Assembly: GCA_029204225.1 (NCBI GenBank)
Contig: MU831836.1
Span: 1 to 64,000 of the forward strand
Direction of reading: 5' to 3'
DNA from: Diphasiastrum complanatum
Lineage: Eukaryota; Streptophyta; Lycopodiopsida; Lycopodiales; Lycopodiaceae
DNA: 64,000 bases
Every line of letters starts with the position of its first letter. The first letter of the stretch is position 1. The position numbers and the translations under genes were made by a program. Positions 32,663-44,978 of this stretch are shown here, one piece after another. Under the pieces are notes generated by a model that saw nothing but the letters and a program-made list of their open reading frames with translations, did no database searches and was not told the DNA's origin.

Positions 32663-33560
32663 ACGTCAATAATCTCACCAATGAGATCTCCCTTGCCTTG
32701 AAAAAATTGCCTCTCGATTTGCTCCATGTAGTCTTCTCCAACCAACCTTTTGCCATCTTGATCATGAGTGATCAATTCACAATCATAGAATCCTTTGAGT
32801 TGATGAAGAGATGTGAGATCTATGCCTTGGATCTTCCCAAGAACCAATCTTCCATTGCTCTTTCCTTCATAAATTATTGATTGCATCATAAGAAGTAGAA
32901 ATCTCAAAGACATTAGAAGCCATGAAAAAAATGATTATTACGTTCAACATAAGGATGATTGAAGTACTCTCTTTTTTCAAACAAGAACTTTTACTCAATG
33001 TTTTAGGTAATGACTCATATGATAATGATTCTTCCTCACTATCATTCACAATGACATCATTCAAAGTACATCCTACTTAGAACTCTTCACATACTTCTCT
33101 TCTTCTTGACTTGTGGCTATCTCCCTCACCAAGTCTCTTGATAGAACCATTTGATATACTCTCTTTATGAAGACATGTGACTCCACTTGCTGGAAAAACG
33201 ACTTTCTTGGACTCATCACAAAAGGATGTAGAAGAGCCACCTCCTTCATGAATGCACCTAGCAACATCTTTCTCCATATGATCAAAAAAATCATTAGCAA
33301 TAACCTTTTCCAAGGAAGAACCATCACCTCCATTGATGAAGTTAGCTCTTTCTTTACCTTTTGCATGCTTGCACTTGCCATGAAGAACCATTGAAACACC
33401 ATCATTATCCTCAAGACTAGCCAAGTTAGCACAAAGATGAACATCTCCAAGAAGCATATTAGATCTTGACCTAGATCTAGCATAAGGAAGCTTTTTGGAC
33501 TTTGCATAAGATCCACCATCTTATTGATGCTAAAAGGTAACTTTCGAAAGGTGAGACCAA
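32663..33560 (-). pseudogene. Unrecognised spacer in the integrase position of copia E
   Basis: Between protease and RT lies about 0.9 kb without any integrase motif. The 126-codon frame 33457-33077 reads LLGDVHLCANLASLEDNDGV, SSLEKVIANDFFDHMEKDVA, RCIHEGGGSSTSFCDESKKV, followed by NDSEEESLSYESLPKTL and, in another frame, GIDLTSLHQLKGFYDCELIT. None matches preintegrase, the D-D-E core or the integrase C-terminus. It could be captured host sequence or a decayed insertion. Confidence 0.45.
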
Positions 33561-34119
33561 TCTCCTTTTCCATTCCATCCTTTTTGTTAGCCATAACAAA
33601 AGCATCAAGCTTGAAAAGTCTACCTTGTCTATTGCCCCTAGCAACCAAGATTTCTTCCTTTGTAATGAAACAAGCATCACCACCAAAATTTACCATGTAT
33701 CCTTTCTCTATCATTTGACCAACACTTAGAAATTTTTTTGAGAGTTAAGGAATGTAAAGAACACCATCAAATCTTGCTTTCCTATTAGTAGAGAGACAAA
33801 TAGGAATTGAACCAATACCTTCAATCACACATTCACCACCATTGGCCACGTGAATTGCTTTCTTGGCTCCATCATAAGTGACCAAAGAAGTAAAGAACTC
33901 CTTGTGACTAGTCATGTGGGAACTAGCTCCACTATCAATCCACCATGAATCTTTGTCACCTTCACTTGATATTGGACTTGAAGAACACATCAAAAGAGAA
34001 TCACCACCACCTAGATCCTCATCATTAGTAGTAAAGTTGATTTGCTTGCTACCTTCATCTCTTTGCTTCTTCAAACATTCATTTGCAAAACAACAATCTA
34101 GATGTACACTTGGATTCAT
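33560..34119 (-). pseudogene. Copia E protease
   Basis: The minus-strand frame 34119-33745 contains a knuckle remnant (FANECLKKQRDEGSKQ), an acidic linker, then SWWIDSGASSHMTSHKEFF with the retropepsin DSGA, and IEGIGSIPICLSTNRKARF. After a stop the protein continues as FLSVGQMIEKGYMVNFGGDA in the next frame (33714 on). It is close to the F protease, differing by scattered substitutions. Confidence 0.78.
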
Positions 34120-34420
34120 AAAGCTTCTTCAAAGCTTCCCAAGCCTCCAAAGATGATGTGCACTTACCAATCTCCTTGAGAAGTTCATTGGTAACATTCA
34201 TCTTAATCATGTGTAGAGATTACTTTGCTCTCTTGTCATACCTCACTTGATCTTGAGGTGCTTGAGGTCTCTCCTCCACACCTGCAACAATCTCCATCAA
34301 CTCATTCATCTCCAATAAGGACTCCATCCTCACCTTCCAAGTAAAATAGTTGATTGAGGTAAGCCTATCATTGCTCTCCAACATAAATCCACCACTTGTA
34401 GCCATGTTGAAGTGAGCTGA
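34120..34420 (-). pseudogene. Copia E Gag, internally deleted
   Basis: Gag starts MATSGGFMLESNDRLTS (about 34405, minus strand) and runs through YFTWKVRMESLLEMNEL, VEERPQAPQDQVRYDKRAK and NELLKEIGKCTSS to ALKKLYESKCTSRLL. It then jumps straight into the knuckle remnant, lacking about 130 residues that F retains (FQSLQKNEES through the Lys-rich tail). Confidence 0.78.
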
Positions 34421-34994
34421 TCTTCTTCTTTCAACCTGTTCCAATGCAGAAAGCACTCTCTTGAATGTCAACAAATGAACTCAAGAAGAAATCACAAAGA
34501 TATGGAATCCCTCAAATCTCTTCTAGCACTCTAACTAGAAAATCAATACATAGAATAGTGAAATCTTGATCAACCTATGATCTATCCTCAATCTAATTTT
34601 TCTTGCCACTTCCTAAGATTGAAACACACTCAAATGAAGTTCAGTAACCTCACAAACTAGAGATCCAGTCAAAATTAGAGTTTTGACAAAATCACAAAAA
34701 ATTGAATATCTCAAATTCTACATGCAATTTCTAGAAACTTGATATATCTTCTTGTAGACTCCAATGAGACCTTCCTAATGCACCCAGAATCATCTAAATC
34801 CAGTAACCCAAGTGTGAAATTGGAATTGATCAAGTATATAACCCTATATTGAGTTTTGACCTACAAAAAATCAATTCTACACATGCAAAAGTGCTGATTT
34901 TTGAGTGGAAATCAATCTGGCATGCTCTAGCATTGGTAACTCCTCCAAATCCTTGCTAAAGATGGCTGATCCTTTAATAACCTGAAACACAATA
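34421..34994 (-). other. Copia E 5' leader
   Basis: Untranslated sequence between Gag start and primer-binding site, homologous to the leader of F (25025-25615) by eye (shared words such as TCAAAACCCTAATTTT). No gene. Confidence 0.6.
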
Positions 34995-35006
34995 GGTCTG
35001 ATACCA
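34995..35006 (-). other. Primer-binding site, copia E
   Basis: The minus strand reads TGGTATCAGACC directly after the LTR end CCTTCACA. One base differs from the initiator tRNA-Met complement TGGTATCAGAGC. Confidence 0.85.
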
Positions 35007-35662
35007 TGTGAAGGATTCTAGATCATTCAAGATCCAATCCATGTCCCTGATCTTTGGTTACAATAAGGAGCAAACCAACAATTTTGCCAATGTAGAAAAA
35101 TCAGAATCTACATACAAAATGAGATGCAAACTCTAAGAGATACTGATCAAACATGAACCAAAACATAAAATATATTTGTTTTCTGTACAATTACAGTACC
35201 CTATTGTATTTCACACGTGTGGAACCAAAAGTAGCAAAATATGAGCATTCTACACACAAGATTGCAAGATATCACCAAGATAGTGCACCAATGAGTAGTA
35301 GAACCCAAAGAGAACCATGTATAATGATGAAATGAGAGAGATAATGGAGAAGATGTGTCTATCCATGAGTTAAATTCTTTTTCTAGAGTGTCCAAACCCT
35401 ATTTGGTTACTTGGCTTTCCCTCCAAAATGTAAACCCTACTATTTTTGGGTCTAGATTCAATGTACCCAAAGTTCAAATTTGAATCTCTCTCAAACTCGA
35501 CTATCAACTTTCCCACACTTTCAAAAAGTGTTTATTGAATGTATTTTAAACTAATTTAACTTCAAAAAGTTTTATCTCTAAGTCTAAAATGAGTTTTGGC
35601 CTCTTATTAACAATTTAACAAAATATGACTAAACTAGACTAAACTAGTTGAAATCTCTCACA
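35007..35662 (-). repeat. 5' LTR of copia E (656 bp)
   Basis: The plus strand begins TGTGAAGGATTCTAG and ends AAATCTCTCACA. It is homologous to the F LTR in reverse orientation but lacks the CT expansion. CACACGTGTG is at 35212-35221. Confidence 0.85.
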
Positions 35663-38600
35663 TGAGATAGTGTCTTCCCTTTCCATATCTTTGCTCATGA
35701 AAACAAGCCTACATATTTTTTGACCCAGAGTGTAAGTTTCTTGACCCTTTGTATAAATCCGACCCTAGAAATCTGACCCAACGACTTTACATTGATGTTC
35801 GCCAACTTTGTACATGCATTTATGGCACAAAAGCAGTTGTAATAACTTTAAGAAATTCAATTGCAGATATTTTTAGTATATCAAACTTAGAATCTTCATC
35901 AAAAAACTTCTTTTGATATTCCGAGTCTAATCAATTGTTAATCAGTATCAGCATTATCACACTCAACAAGCTGAAGTTATAACTTCATGCCATTGTACTC
36001 ATTGTTGATAATAATCAAAGTGCTTTTGTTATGGTTCTATTGCGCATTTGTATGAATCCTTCGTTTGAATTATTTTGCTGCTAACTGTGACGCTTCTAAT
36101 CCACGCATCTAGATCGCTCTCAGCTTTTGCTCATACCCACTGATTTTCGACAAACCATCATCGCATAGACAGGTCGCAATCCATGAATCAATTACAAGAA
36201 CAACGTTAGGCACGAGTAATAGGTCTACTCTCATAGATGAAAATATTAATGGCCCATCAAATCCAGCACTCATAGATGGGATCTCACAGTTATATACTTG
36301 GATATATGTGCTACAACTCACAATTGAGGATCGAACTTTGAGGTATTGATTTAAGCACATGCACCTATCAAATTATATGGCATCTCCTTGAGGCCATACT
36401 CTTGAGAGCTTGGAAAACTCTCATTGGCCAAGGAGTACGAGATAATCAAAGTGGTCCCCAAGATTAGGAGGTGGTCGATCTTTCATTACTCGCATAAGGG
36501 TAGTGTGGGCTCTTCCCTCACTAGGGCTTTTCAGCTAGACCAATCCCCTCTCAAAAAGATCTCTAACATATGACATACAATGTTATTATATCAAAAGACT
36601 TCCACATACATGGATTTTAGAGAAGCACTAACAACAAAAAATACACCACATGTAAGCACATGTATTATGTGTACTTGAGATTAAAGGGCTTGGATGTGAA
36701 TAAAAATAGGTTCATTAGCCAACCAGTACTGATAAGTCAACAAGAGTCATTCCATGTGATGTCAAGGTCTTGACATTTTAAGGTTGCTAGTTGTTATGCA
36801 AACTACTACATTGTCTGCTTCTCTCTTTGAATTCAAGTTTATATAGAGTTTCGAGCTTCATTTGGTTGTTTGAGCATGACTTTGAAATATAGATAGGGCT
36901 AATGTCTATGTTTTATTGTTGTTGTATTTGCACTATTTCGCATCTTTATCTATGCAAAATTCCCAATAATAGAATGTAGGCAATATTGCCTAAATGCTCT
37001 ATAATTTTGTATCAAAATAAAGAAATATCATAGTCTTCAATATTCATCACAAAAAAAAAAACTCTCAAAAGTCACACAAATTTCGTGGCAAAATGCCTTG
37101 AGATTATAAACTCAAAGCCAATGCATGGTAAATTCAAGAAACAAAATATTATTTAAAATCATAAAAAATGGAAATCTATTTTTGTATCTTTTTTCATCAT
37201 GTAAATTATTTTTTCACTTAAAGGCAATTCTCGATATAAAAACCTTGTTCAAATTATTGTCACTCTTATTCTCGTTTGGGACAAGCTTAAAGACATTCAA
37301 TCTTGACAAATTAAACTACATTGTTGGTAAATTTTTAGCTATGAGTGCTATAAATAAAAGTTATTTAGAAAGATTCATAGAAAAAATTTCTACACTAGCT
37401 CAAGATATTCACAGACTTTCCCAGCTTTTATAGTTGTTGTAAAAACTTTTGCCATAGTGTGTATCTAAAATGGTCTTTTCGCTAAATGTTGGATCTATTT
37501 TTCCATGGCCAAGAAACGATTAGCACATTCATTGTGAGCAAGTGTAACCTATTGGACATTTTGAGAATCTACACAATTTTTTTATGTGTCATTACGTGGT
37601 AAGTTTGAGAAGCAAACTACTTTTTTATATCAATATAAATTGAAATCTCCATTTTACAACATTGAATTTATTGTTTCAATCCAAGCAAAGCTTCTCGTGA
37701 TCTCAAAACCTCGTTTAATATCATATGATAGGTCCTCCTACACTCTTATTTTGCCAAGCACCTTGCGTATGAAATTGCAAAATTATATCATTGGCACAAG
37801 CAAAGTAAATCATGGAAAATTGTGTATATAATGAAATCCTGCCCAAAGGATTTTTGGAATTCAACACCATCAAAGGCGTATGAAGTTTACATAGGTTGAA
37901 CTTTACACTGCATAAAAATCATAAGCAAAATTTTGTGTTGACACTTTCTTGGACATATTTCATCTATAGGTTGGTTTTATTTTGAGAACCCATCGTCTCT
38001 ATGGGCATAATGCTCTTTATGCTCTAGAGCCCATGCCCTCAAAGAGCATGATGATGCCCTTTATGATGTGACGCTGGGTTTTAATGTGCAAGCAAAGAAG
38101 GAAGATAATTATGTCACATGATGCCCTCAAAATTTTCAACACTTCATTGACAAGAATACAATACTAGAGTAAAACTTGTAAATTTGAAATTTATGACCAA
38201 AATTAGTGCACTTTCTATGAATAAAAAAACCTACAAACTTCTGAAGTGAGAGGCTAAAATCAATTTCAACAATTCGCCTCTAAGAATTTATTGATTTTTC
38301 TAGAGCATTGTAAGAAACATGCAAAAGAGTACATAATCAAGGGCTGAATTTCCTAATTGTGCATACTTCCTAACCCATTAAAAATAATTCTTCAACATAT
38401 AGCTAAAAAGGCTCATTGATTTGATTTTCTTGTGCCTTGGAATATATTTTTTTGGCAATGAACCAAATTACTTTGATGATCCGATGTCAAAGAGGCCAAA
38501 GAGCACTAGGCCATAGTTATTCAGAACCATGGATTAAGCATGAGTTAAAACCACCATGGGAGAAGAGTAAAAGCTCAAGACCCTCAACTTCAATGGAGCA

Positions 38601-39500
38601 TAACCATAGCAGATCAGAAGTGGCAAATTTCAATTGCTTCATTTGGCTACAACTCCAATGGCATCCTTCAAAGGATGCCATGTAGGTTTCAATTTTTCAT
38701 CCTCAGATACCAGTAGAAGCCCATTCTGATGAAGAAATGCATTTTGGGCTTGTTCCACATTAGATCAGCTTCATGATTGACTTGGGTTTCAAAATGTGGG
38801 AGGAGAGCCAATAAGTAATCAGGACTAGAAAGTAAATGTGTTCACCATGCTAGTCCAAAATTTTACAGGCAAAGAAATGAGCATATTTCTTCTTTCCTGT
38901 GTGTTTCCACCACCTTGTTTCTTCTTGTAAAGGAGAAAATTTCTTGTTCCAAGCCTCCCTGCTGGCTCATTTAAGCCCAAAGCTGCAAAATGATAAACAG
39001 AGATTTCTCAGGCGGAGTTACAGGATAAAATACCAAACAGAATTTTAGCCAATGCAAACTTTTGTTTCAGCTCGAGCTCAAATTTCTATCTTCAATGACC
39101 AACACTATTCTGGTTAATACTTTAAAGCAAAACGGTAACTGTCCAGCACCACCAACTAGCATCCTAGAGCTTCTATCCTCATCACAATCAGTCTTGATTC
39201 ACACAAAGCCTACTTCGCAGTTAACATTAACACTTTCCTACAAGCAGATTCAGTGGTTGATCGTGAAAGCTTGTAGCTAGACACGATGATCAATTTGTCC
39301 TACTTAATCTTCTAAAATATCAAAAACAAAGAGGTAAGAGAAGCTTGCTTCTCAAGTAGCCATCGCACATTTGGTGTACAGAAATTTAAAAAATGGAACT
39401 TGAGCAACCATAATCTTGACAATAACTGCTTCAATTAATAGAATTTGTGACATAGAATATCTTCATGGGAACACAAGATCTCTAATTTGAGGTTGGATCA
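35663..39500. other. Unassigned intergenic stretch
   Basis: Mostly AT-rich sequence with short ORFs of no recognisable family. A patch near 36360-36560 has higher complexity and a 38000-38080 segment repeats CTCTTTATG/AAAGAGCATGATG words, suggesting old repeats. A minus-strand frame near 38740-38640 (AFLHQNGLLLVSEDEK, WHPLKDAIGVVAK) looks protein-like but is only about 40 codons; I could not link it to a gene. Confidence 0.4.
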
Positions 39501-39730
39501 TGACTAAGTGTACAAGAGATTGCAAAGTACTAGAAACCAAAAGCTGAAAAATGGCACAAGACAGCAGATTGTTGTAACAAAGAGGATGAAGTGTTTCCTG
39601 TGTTTGTCACACAAAAGATACCCCAAAGTATCACAGGCTAGAGGGACAGGAAGGGGGGTTTGTTTGTAGAAATAGACAGAAATCTTCACGAACAGGAGAT
39701 GATAGGATCTCAACAGCACAACACTCATAG

Positions 39731-40351
39731 TTAAATCAAGCTGACTGAGAACAGCTTTGTACCTTCGAAGTCATTGTTGGCACAGCACAGATCCACTGTT
39801 TTGTAATTTACTCCAAGCAGAGGCACCCGCCCTTCCCTAGCATAAGCTTTTAGAGCAAGCTGAATCACACGCTTCACAGTATCATGAGAATACACCAGAA
39901 ATCTCAGTGGGCCAGGACTGCCGATAACGTTCACAGTCACCAACAATTTGGTCGCTTCCCCAGATTTGTTCTATCACATAACAAACAGCTCAAGTCAATT
40001 CCTTGCTGATAATGTTCTGTATAATCTCAATGAAGACTTTTGCTTCTAATCAAGATTATTACTCACCTTGGCAGTCGATCCTGCTTTTCTAGATGGTCTG
40101 GATTTATTCTGTGCATGTTCCGGTGATCCAGTACGACAGATCCAAGCACCTCTGTTGGGCTTGAAATCAGATACCTTGAAAGCTTTGGTGGGATTTATCT
40201 TAGAAGATATGGAAATAGGTATGTCGAATTTTCCATCGATAACAGGAAGACCTGCTGAGTTTGAACAATGTAACGAATCCGGGTACAAAGTTGATCTGGG
40301 CATCACAGTTGCCACTGAAATCTGCGCTTTTGGCTTGCGAGATCTGGACAT
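39731..40351 (-). CDS. At4g22758-like (DUF7054) protein, two exons seen
   Basis: Exon 1 (40351-40067) starts MSRSRKPKAQISVATV and encodes a basic Ser/Pro-rich leader of 95 residues ending RPSRKAGSTAK at a donor AAG|GTGAGT. Exon 2 (39970 down) follows an acceptor GATAG, in phase, as NKSGEATKLLVTVNVIGSPG, PLRFLVYSHDTVKRVIQLAL, KAYAREGRVPLLG. This closely follows the ubiquitin-like core of the plant family typified by Arabidopsis At4g22758 (LLVTVN.xGS.GP.RF..., ALK.YAR.GR.PLLG). The function of the family is unknown. The frame reads to a stop at 39731, but GAAG|GTACAA at 39763/39762 is a good donor; the usual C-terminal block with a Trp and NFVLCK is not present, so a third exon is expected further left and was not found. 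Intact frame and splice signals argue for a real gene. Confidence 0.78.
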
Positions 40352-41040
40352 TTTGCTGCGTTGCTAATTGATCCAGTCAACAAAAAATACCGTCAGATTT
40401 ATTTCTCGTGTCAGTGAACTTTGATCCTCCTGGGAATATCTGGCACCTTGCAAACTTCCTATGCTGCTGGTATCTGTCACTCCCACCAGAAAGGAAAAGC
40501 ATAAAAATATATCACGTCCACCGTAAGGTCGAATTGTTCAACTTCGACCAGCTGAGACTGTGACACTCATCTGATCAGCCAAATATCAGAAACTTATAAT
40601 TCACGAAGTCATGGTTGAAGGTGTTTCTTAGCTCATGCAGGATCGACTACACCCAGACAACGTGAATCCAAGCATCTCACGCTCATCGTTTGAAGCATGC
40701 AAACGAATTTACCCAAGTAGTTGGCTGTGTTATGCTGTTGCATGCGCAGAAGCAAGCTCTGACTGCACCCAGATGCGCTTCAGCTGCGTTCCCAGTGTGC
40801 ATGATCAAAGGACGCTCATCCCAATCGCCCACAACAAATAGCAGCCAATTCAAAGCAGCTATGGATACTTGCTCAGCAGCAATTACAAACAGGTATGGAC
40901 TGTGAATTCTGAGATAATCCTCAAGAAAGCAGAGCAAGCTAGAAGCCGCTATGAGGGAGGACAAGCTTCTGCTACAGCAATGGCGATGGAGAAAGCAATA
41001 GAAAGGTTATGGATGAGTTATATTAATTAGATGATTAATA
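40352..41040 (-). other. Probable 5'UTR of the DUF7054-type gene
   Basis: The region between the TATA-like box and the start codon is pyrimidine-rich on the minus strand at its upstream end (TTTCTATTGCTTTCTCC near 41003-40985), as plant 5'UTRs often are. It may contain an intron, but the splice sites are ambiguous. ORFs on either strand here (for example 40964-40683 minus) have no recognisable content. Confidence 0.4.
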
Positions 41041-41063
41041 TTATTATTATTACCTGTTTTAAA

Positions 41064-41194
41064 CTATTTTATATGTGAATCAAGAAACAAAGCGCAGTGA
41101 CGGTGGGCACTTGACACGTGTATGTGTCCCTTGCAAACACCAAGGGAGGGTCATATGCAGGACCAGAAACTGCTCCGCCTTTCACTGACACGTG
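41064..41194 (-). promoter_or_regulatory. Putative promoter: TATA box and two G-boxes
   Basis: On the minus strand CACATATAAAATAG (41077-41064) is a good plant TATA box, about 30 bases before the pyrimidine-rich 5'UTR. Upstream lie two G-box/ABRE cores: TTGACACGTGTATG with CACGTG at 41115-41120 and CTGACACGTGGAGG with CACGTG at 41189-41194. bZIP and bHLH factors bind such sites. Inferred from motifs and position only. Confidence 0.5.
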
Positions 41195-41209
41195 GAGGCC
41201 TAAATGCGT

Positions 41210-44200
41210 ATTTCACGGGCAGGGCTATGGCACATGTTAAAAGGAGATGGCAACTGGAATAGGGGTGATGCCCTTAGCCTTAGAAAAGAGAGAGCGAGCG
41301 AGCGCGCGCTTAGGGTGTTATGGAGAGAACTAGTTTTAGAGCTTTTCATTGGTTCATGTGTGATTAAGGTTCTAACCAAGGAGGTGTGTTTGATGGACAT
41401 GTGTATTTCACTTTATCCCATAAAATTAATGTCATTTTGATTGAAAGGCATGATTGTTCTGCAATTATGCAAAGCATAAACTTCAAGATGAAAAGCGTGA
41501 CAAGTTAAGAGTTCCTTTGAAATTAGGGTTTCCGCTAGGAGAAACATCAATGATAGAGAGAATGAATGAATGGCGTTACATTTACTTGTTATAGAGAGAA
41601 AATATGAATGAATGAATGGCATTATATTTATTTGGTTTCACTCCCCTTCTCCTCCTCCCCCCCACCACACCCCCCCCATCCAAATGTAAAGACAATGTAT
41701 ATGGAAAGCTTTGAATTTAATAGTAAATTAGGACAAGCTTACAACAAAACATTAGTATATAAAAATTAGTTCCACTTCTTACAAAGATAGAACAAAAAAC
41801 ATAAATATCATGCCAAAGACAACCAATTTGTCGAGCCATTTATCACATAATCTAGTCCCCGAACAACTCGTGGCCTCCACACTCGCTACGCAAGTGTGAA
41901 ATTGTATGTGCTAAAAACCTTGTACATAGTGCCCAAAGCAATATGTCATTATATTGAATGATATTATTTTATACTACAACACCAAACAAAATCCCAACAA
42001 ATATTTATGCCTCCAGTGGAAGCTTTCAAGGGGCATACAACCTTCATGTTGTGGGCTTTAGAGACATCCATCATGACCTTAAAACTCATATTCATTACAT
42101 CGCGTGCTTCTAAAACATCAATTCCCATGAATTTCTCATCAACCCGTTAAATATATTTTCATTAAATATTGACTTCAGTCCTTGGCTTTGAAACTGTGAG
42201 CCATGGCATCGTCAAAGTTTTGGGGACTTGTGGCTTCCCCATACCCTATGAAAAAATTCCACACATTTTGGAGCATAAACAACGTTATGTTTTTCCAACC
42301 CAATGGCAATGAGAATGTCCCCATGAAACAAAGACTCGTACTGGGACAATTTGCTATTCTGGTTAGTAGTGGTTTCAAAGTGGTGGGTAGAAGGGCCCCT
42401 TGAAGTTACTACTCACGAAAACAAATTTTTGAAGTTTCCATGGGGACATCTATTTCAGAAAATGTCGATGTGTTCATGAAGAGATGCTCTTAGTGCCCAT
42501 AAAGCCCATAAGACTTGGACCATAAAGCAAATTCTAATCTATACATGATGACAAGTGTCCAAAGAAAAGTCAACCAAAAACTCCACCCATTCTATGAAAG
42601 TGTAAAGCCCTTATCACATGCCTTTACTCTTCACCAAAGTTGCTTGTGTGAAGAATCTAAGACATAAATTCAAACTACCTTTCTAACATACCTTAACAAT
42701 GGCCAAATTCAAGAAATTACTAGTAAGAAACTTTTCCCTTGTTCCTTTCCTCCTATAAAGAAAACAAAAAAAGATTACTCTCTTGAATTTCAACATTGAT
42801 TTATTTATCAATCTTGTCATTGTTGGCTATATTGAGTTACATTACGCAATCCCTGCTTTCGTATGAATTCATTGTTCAATTATATTATTTAGCCCACTTT
42901 CTGAACATTAATTTGGTAAATTATATTGACAATGTAGTCATTGTTCATAATAGGGGTTTCTTGGAATATAACTAAATGCTTACATACTAAATGTGAAGAC
43001 TCTAAATTTTAATAGATAGATTTAATTATTAGAAATCTTAAAATTTGAGTTATTGTAAGAAAAATTTGTTGAGAAATAAAAACAATTGTTTGGAAGTCAA
43101 CATCGTTCCATTCTTTGTTGAAACCCATTTCTAGAAAAAAAAGTCGCTCCCACTCTTGATCAATGTCATTTTTTAAGCACTTGTAGAGACTGTCAACACA
43201 ATATAGGAACCGTTTTGCCAATCTGTCATGGCATAACTCAAACCCATTTCAAGGTAGGGGACTAGGCCACAGGCCCACGGCCTACAACAATTCCAAAACA
43301 AATACTTTTAACTTTTTTCATGACATTGGTACATGGTTTCAACATAGTGTATAGGAGCAAATGGACCAAATTCCTCAAAAAGAGGGAGTTTGGATGCCTG
43401 ATGCACTTCTTTGATTATCATGCAAAACGCATGAATCCTTAGCTCAATTAAGAGGTTTCAAGAACCTATTATTCATCCAAGACTCATGAATGAACATGGT
43501 CCTACCATTAAAGTGCCATGGCCAAGCTTATGAACAATTTTGTACAGTAAATTATGTTATTTTAAGCCACTAGTTGTTGCTCATCAAAATTTTCCAGCCA
43601 TAAAATTGTACAATTTCATTGCATAGGAAAGGATATTTTGGGAACTTACAACACCGTTGAATGGTCATTCATTTACCAGCCTTCAAATGGTAGTTTTACT
43701 TGGTGGAAAATGTATCCTAAATGCATTTTCCAATACATAAATTGAAGCTTAAAAATTTTAGTTTATTTAATAGGATGTTATTTGCATGCCCAGGACTGGT
43801 CTCGGGCAGCGTGTCCACGCTAGAGATCGGTAGACCACCAACTCGTAAGTTAGTTATGATTGTAAGGAAATTTGACGTGGCCCAGATAGGCTGCAGAGGT
43901 GTCCAGTGAGGTATCACAGTGCACTACTAGTGGTGCATGGGCCTTGGAGGGTATAAGTATACCTATTGGGCTCTCACTAGTGTATGCTTGATTGCATGAC
44001 TGGTAGCAGGATGTTGCTGGTGTGAATTCTCATTCATGTTTGAGATTGATCCTTGGCTTGGGGGCTAGATCCGTTCGATCTAGATTTGGTTGGGTTGGTT
44101 TGTCCACCATCCGTTCCCTTGTTTGTTGCTTGTATTGGCATGCTTAGAATAGGATCCTTGGTTGAGGACTTTATATTATTGGTAATTAATTTCTTGGACA

Positions 44201-44600
44201 CAAAAAGTCATGGGCTTCTTGTGTTAAGGACATTATTCACATAAAGCTCATGCGCTTATCCATGTAAAGAGCATGATGCAATCATTTTTTACATGATGGT
44301 CATAAAAATTGTGTGCACATAAGGTAAATTTGACCACTAAAGCCTCTTACCTACAAATAGAAAGGATGTAAAAAACTTTCTAATTATGATTTGTACTAAA
44401 TCTAAAGTCATGCTTAGATAGACTTTATCGATTTTCAAACCTTTGCCCTCTTGCTCTACATAGTCTACACTCAAGTAGGGGTCTCTATACTTTGAGAGGA
44501 CTTCATTTCAAATAAAAAGGCTCATTTTGCAAGGCTTCACCTACAAAATTGTCACATTCACCATGCCTTTATGGCATTCAAGCATGTCATTTCATGAGGT
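41210..44600. other. Unassigned intergenic stretch
   Basis: No gene recognised. A C-rich run occurs near 41650-41680 and a short imperfect direct repeat (GAATGAATGAATGGC) near 41562-41620. A GC-richer segment around 43780-44130 with GGTATAAGTATACC near 43950 resembles a promoter or old LTR but cannot be bounded. Confidence 0.4.
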
Positions 44601-44978
44601 TTCCCATATAAACTAATACAAATTCTACATTCTATAAACATTTTTGAGAAAAAAGGGTCTTTTGCAAATGATCCAGTCCTAAAAGTCCTAACCCTCGAAC
44701 TTTATGGGAGCTAGAACCCATTCTCTCAAGTAAAGGTCTTCAAAGCCTAGAATTTTCTGTTGCCAAAATTTGTGTTAGAAGTCAATGTACACTTTACACT
44801 TGAATGCTTGATCAATGTGAACTCTATAGTTTGTTAACTACTTGTACTCATCTCCTTATTATGGACTTTCTTGTGTAACCGTGAATATTATTCTAATGCT
44901 ACAATTGGAGTTCTCCTTCTATGTGATCTTGCTTGAATATATGTTGTTTGCCTAATCCTCAACATGGTATCAAAGCTC
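44600..44978 (+). mobile_element. Possible remnant copia 5' LTR end and primer-binding site
   Basis: TCCTCAACA is followed by TGGTATCAAAGCTCC at about 44964-44978, one base off the initiator tRNA-Met complement TGGTATCAGAGC and preceded by CA as an LTR end would be. The LTR start is not found and no Gag survives beyond scattered words, so this would be very old. Confidence 0.45.

Larger units (their letters stand above)
30699..35662 (-). mobile_element. Ty1/copia element E (mosaic, mismatched LTRs)
   Basis: The minus-strand element is bounded by a 3' LTR (30699-31320) with polypurine tract (31321-31334) and a 5' LTR (35007-35662) with primer-binding site (34995-35006). The two LTRs do not align beyond their first bases: the 5' LTR belongs to the F family, while the 3' LTR resembles neither it nor G. 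Inside are RNase H, RT, an unrecognised spacer where integrase should be, protease, and a Gag with a large internal deletion. This is best explained as a recombinant of two copia families plus deletions. Confidence 0.75.

Noticed and set aside
38640-38760. Minus-strand frame AFLHQNGLLLVSEDEK... as the missing last exon of the DUF7054 gene
   Set aside because: It does not match the expected C-terminal block and has no clear acceptor; about 40 open codons can occur by chance.
40683-40964. Minus-strand 93-codon ORF in the DUF7054 5'UTR region
   Set aside because: Composition and lack of family resemblance suggest a chance ORF within the leader.
43780-44130. Possible SINE or short LTR with a TATA-like word
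   Set aside because: No A/B box pair, poly-A tail or target duplication could be identified, so it was left unassigned.
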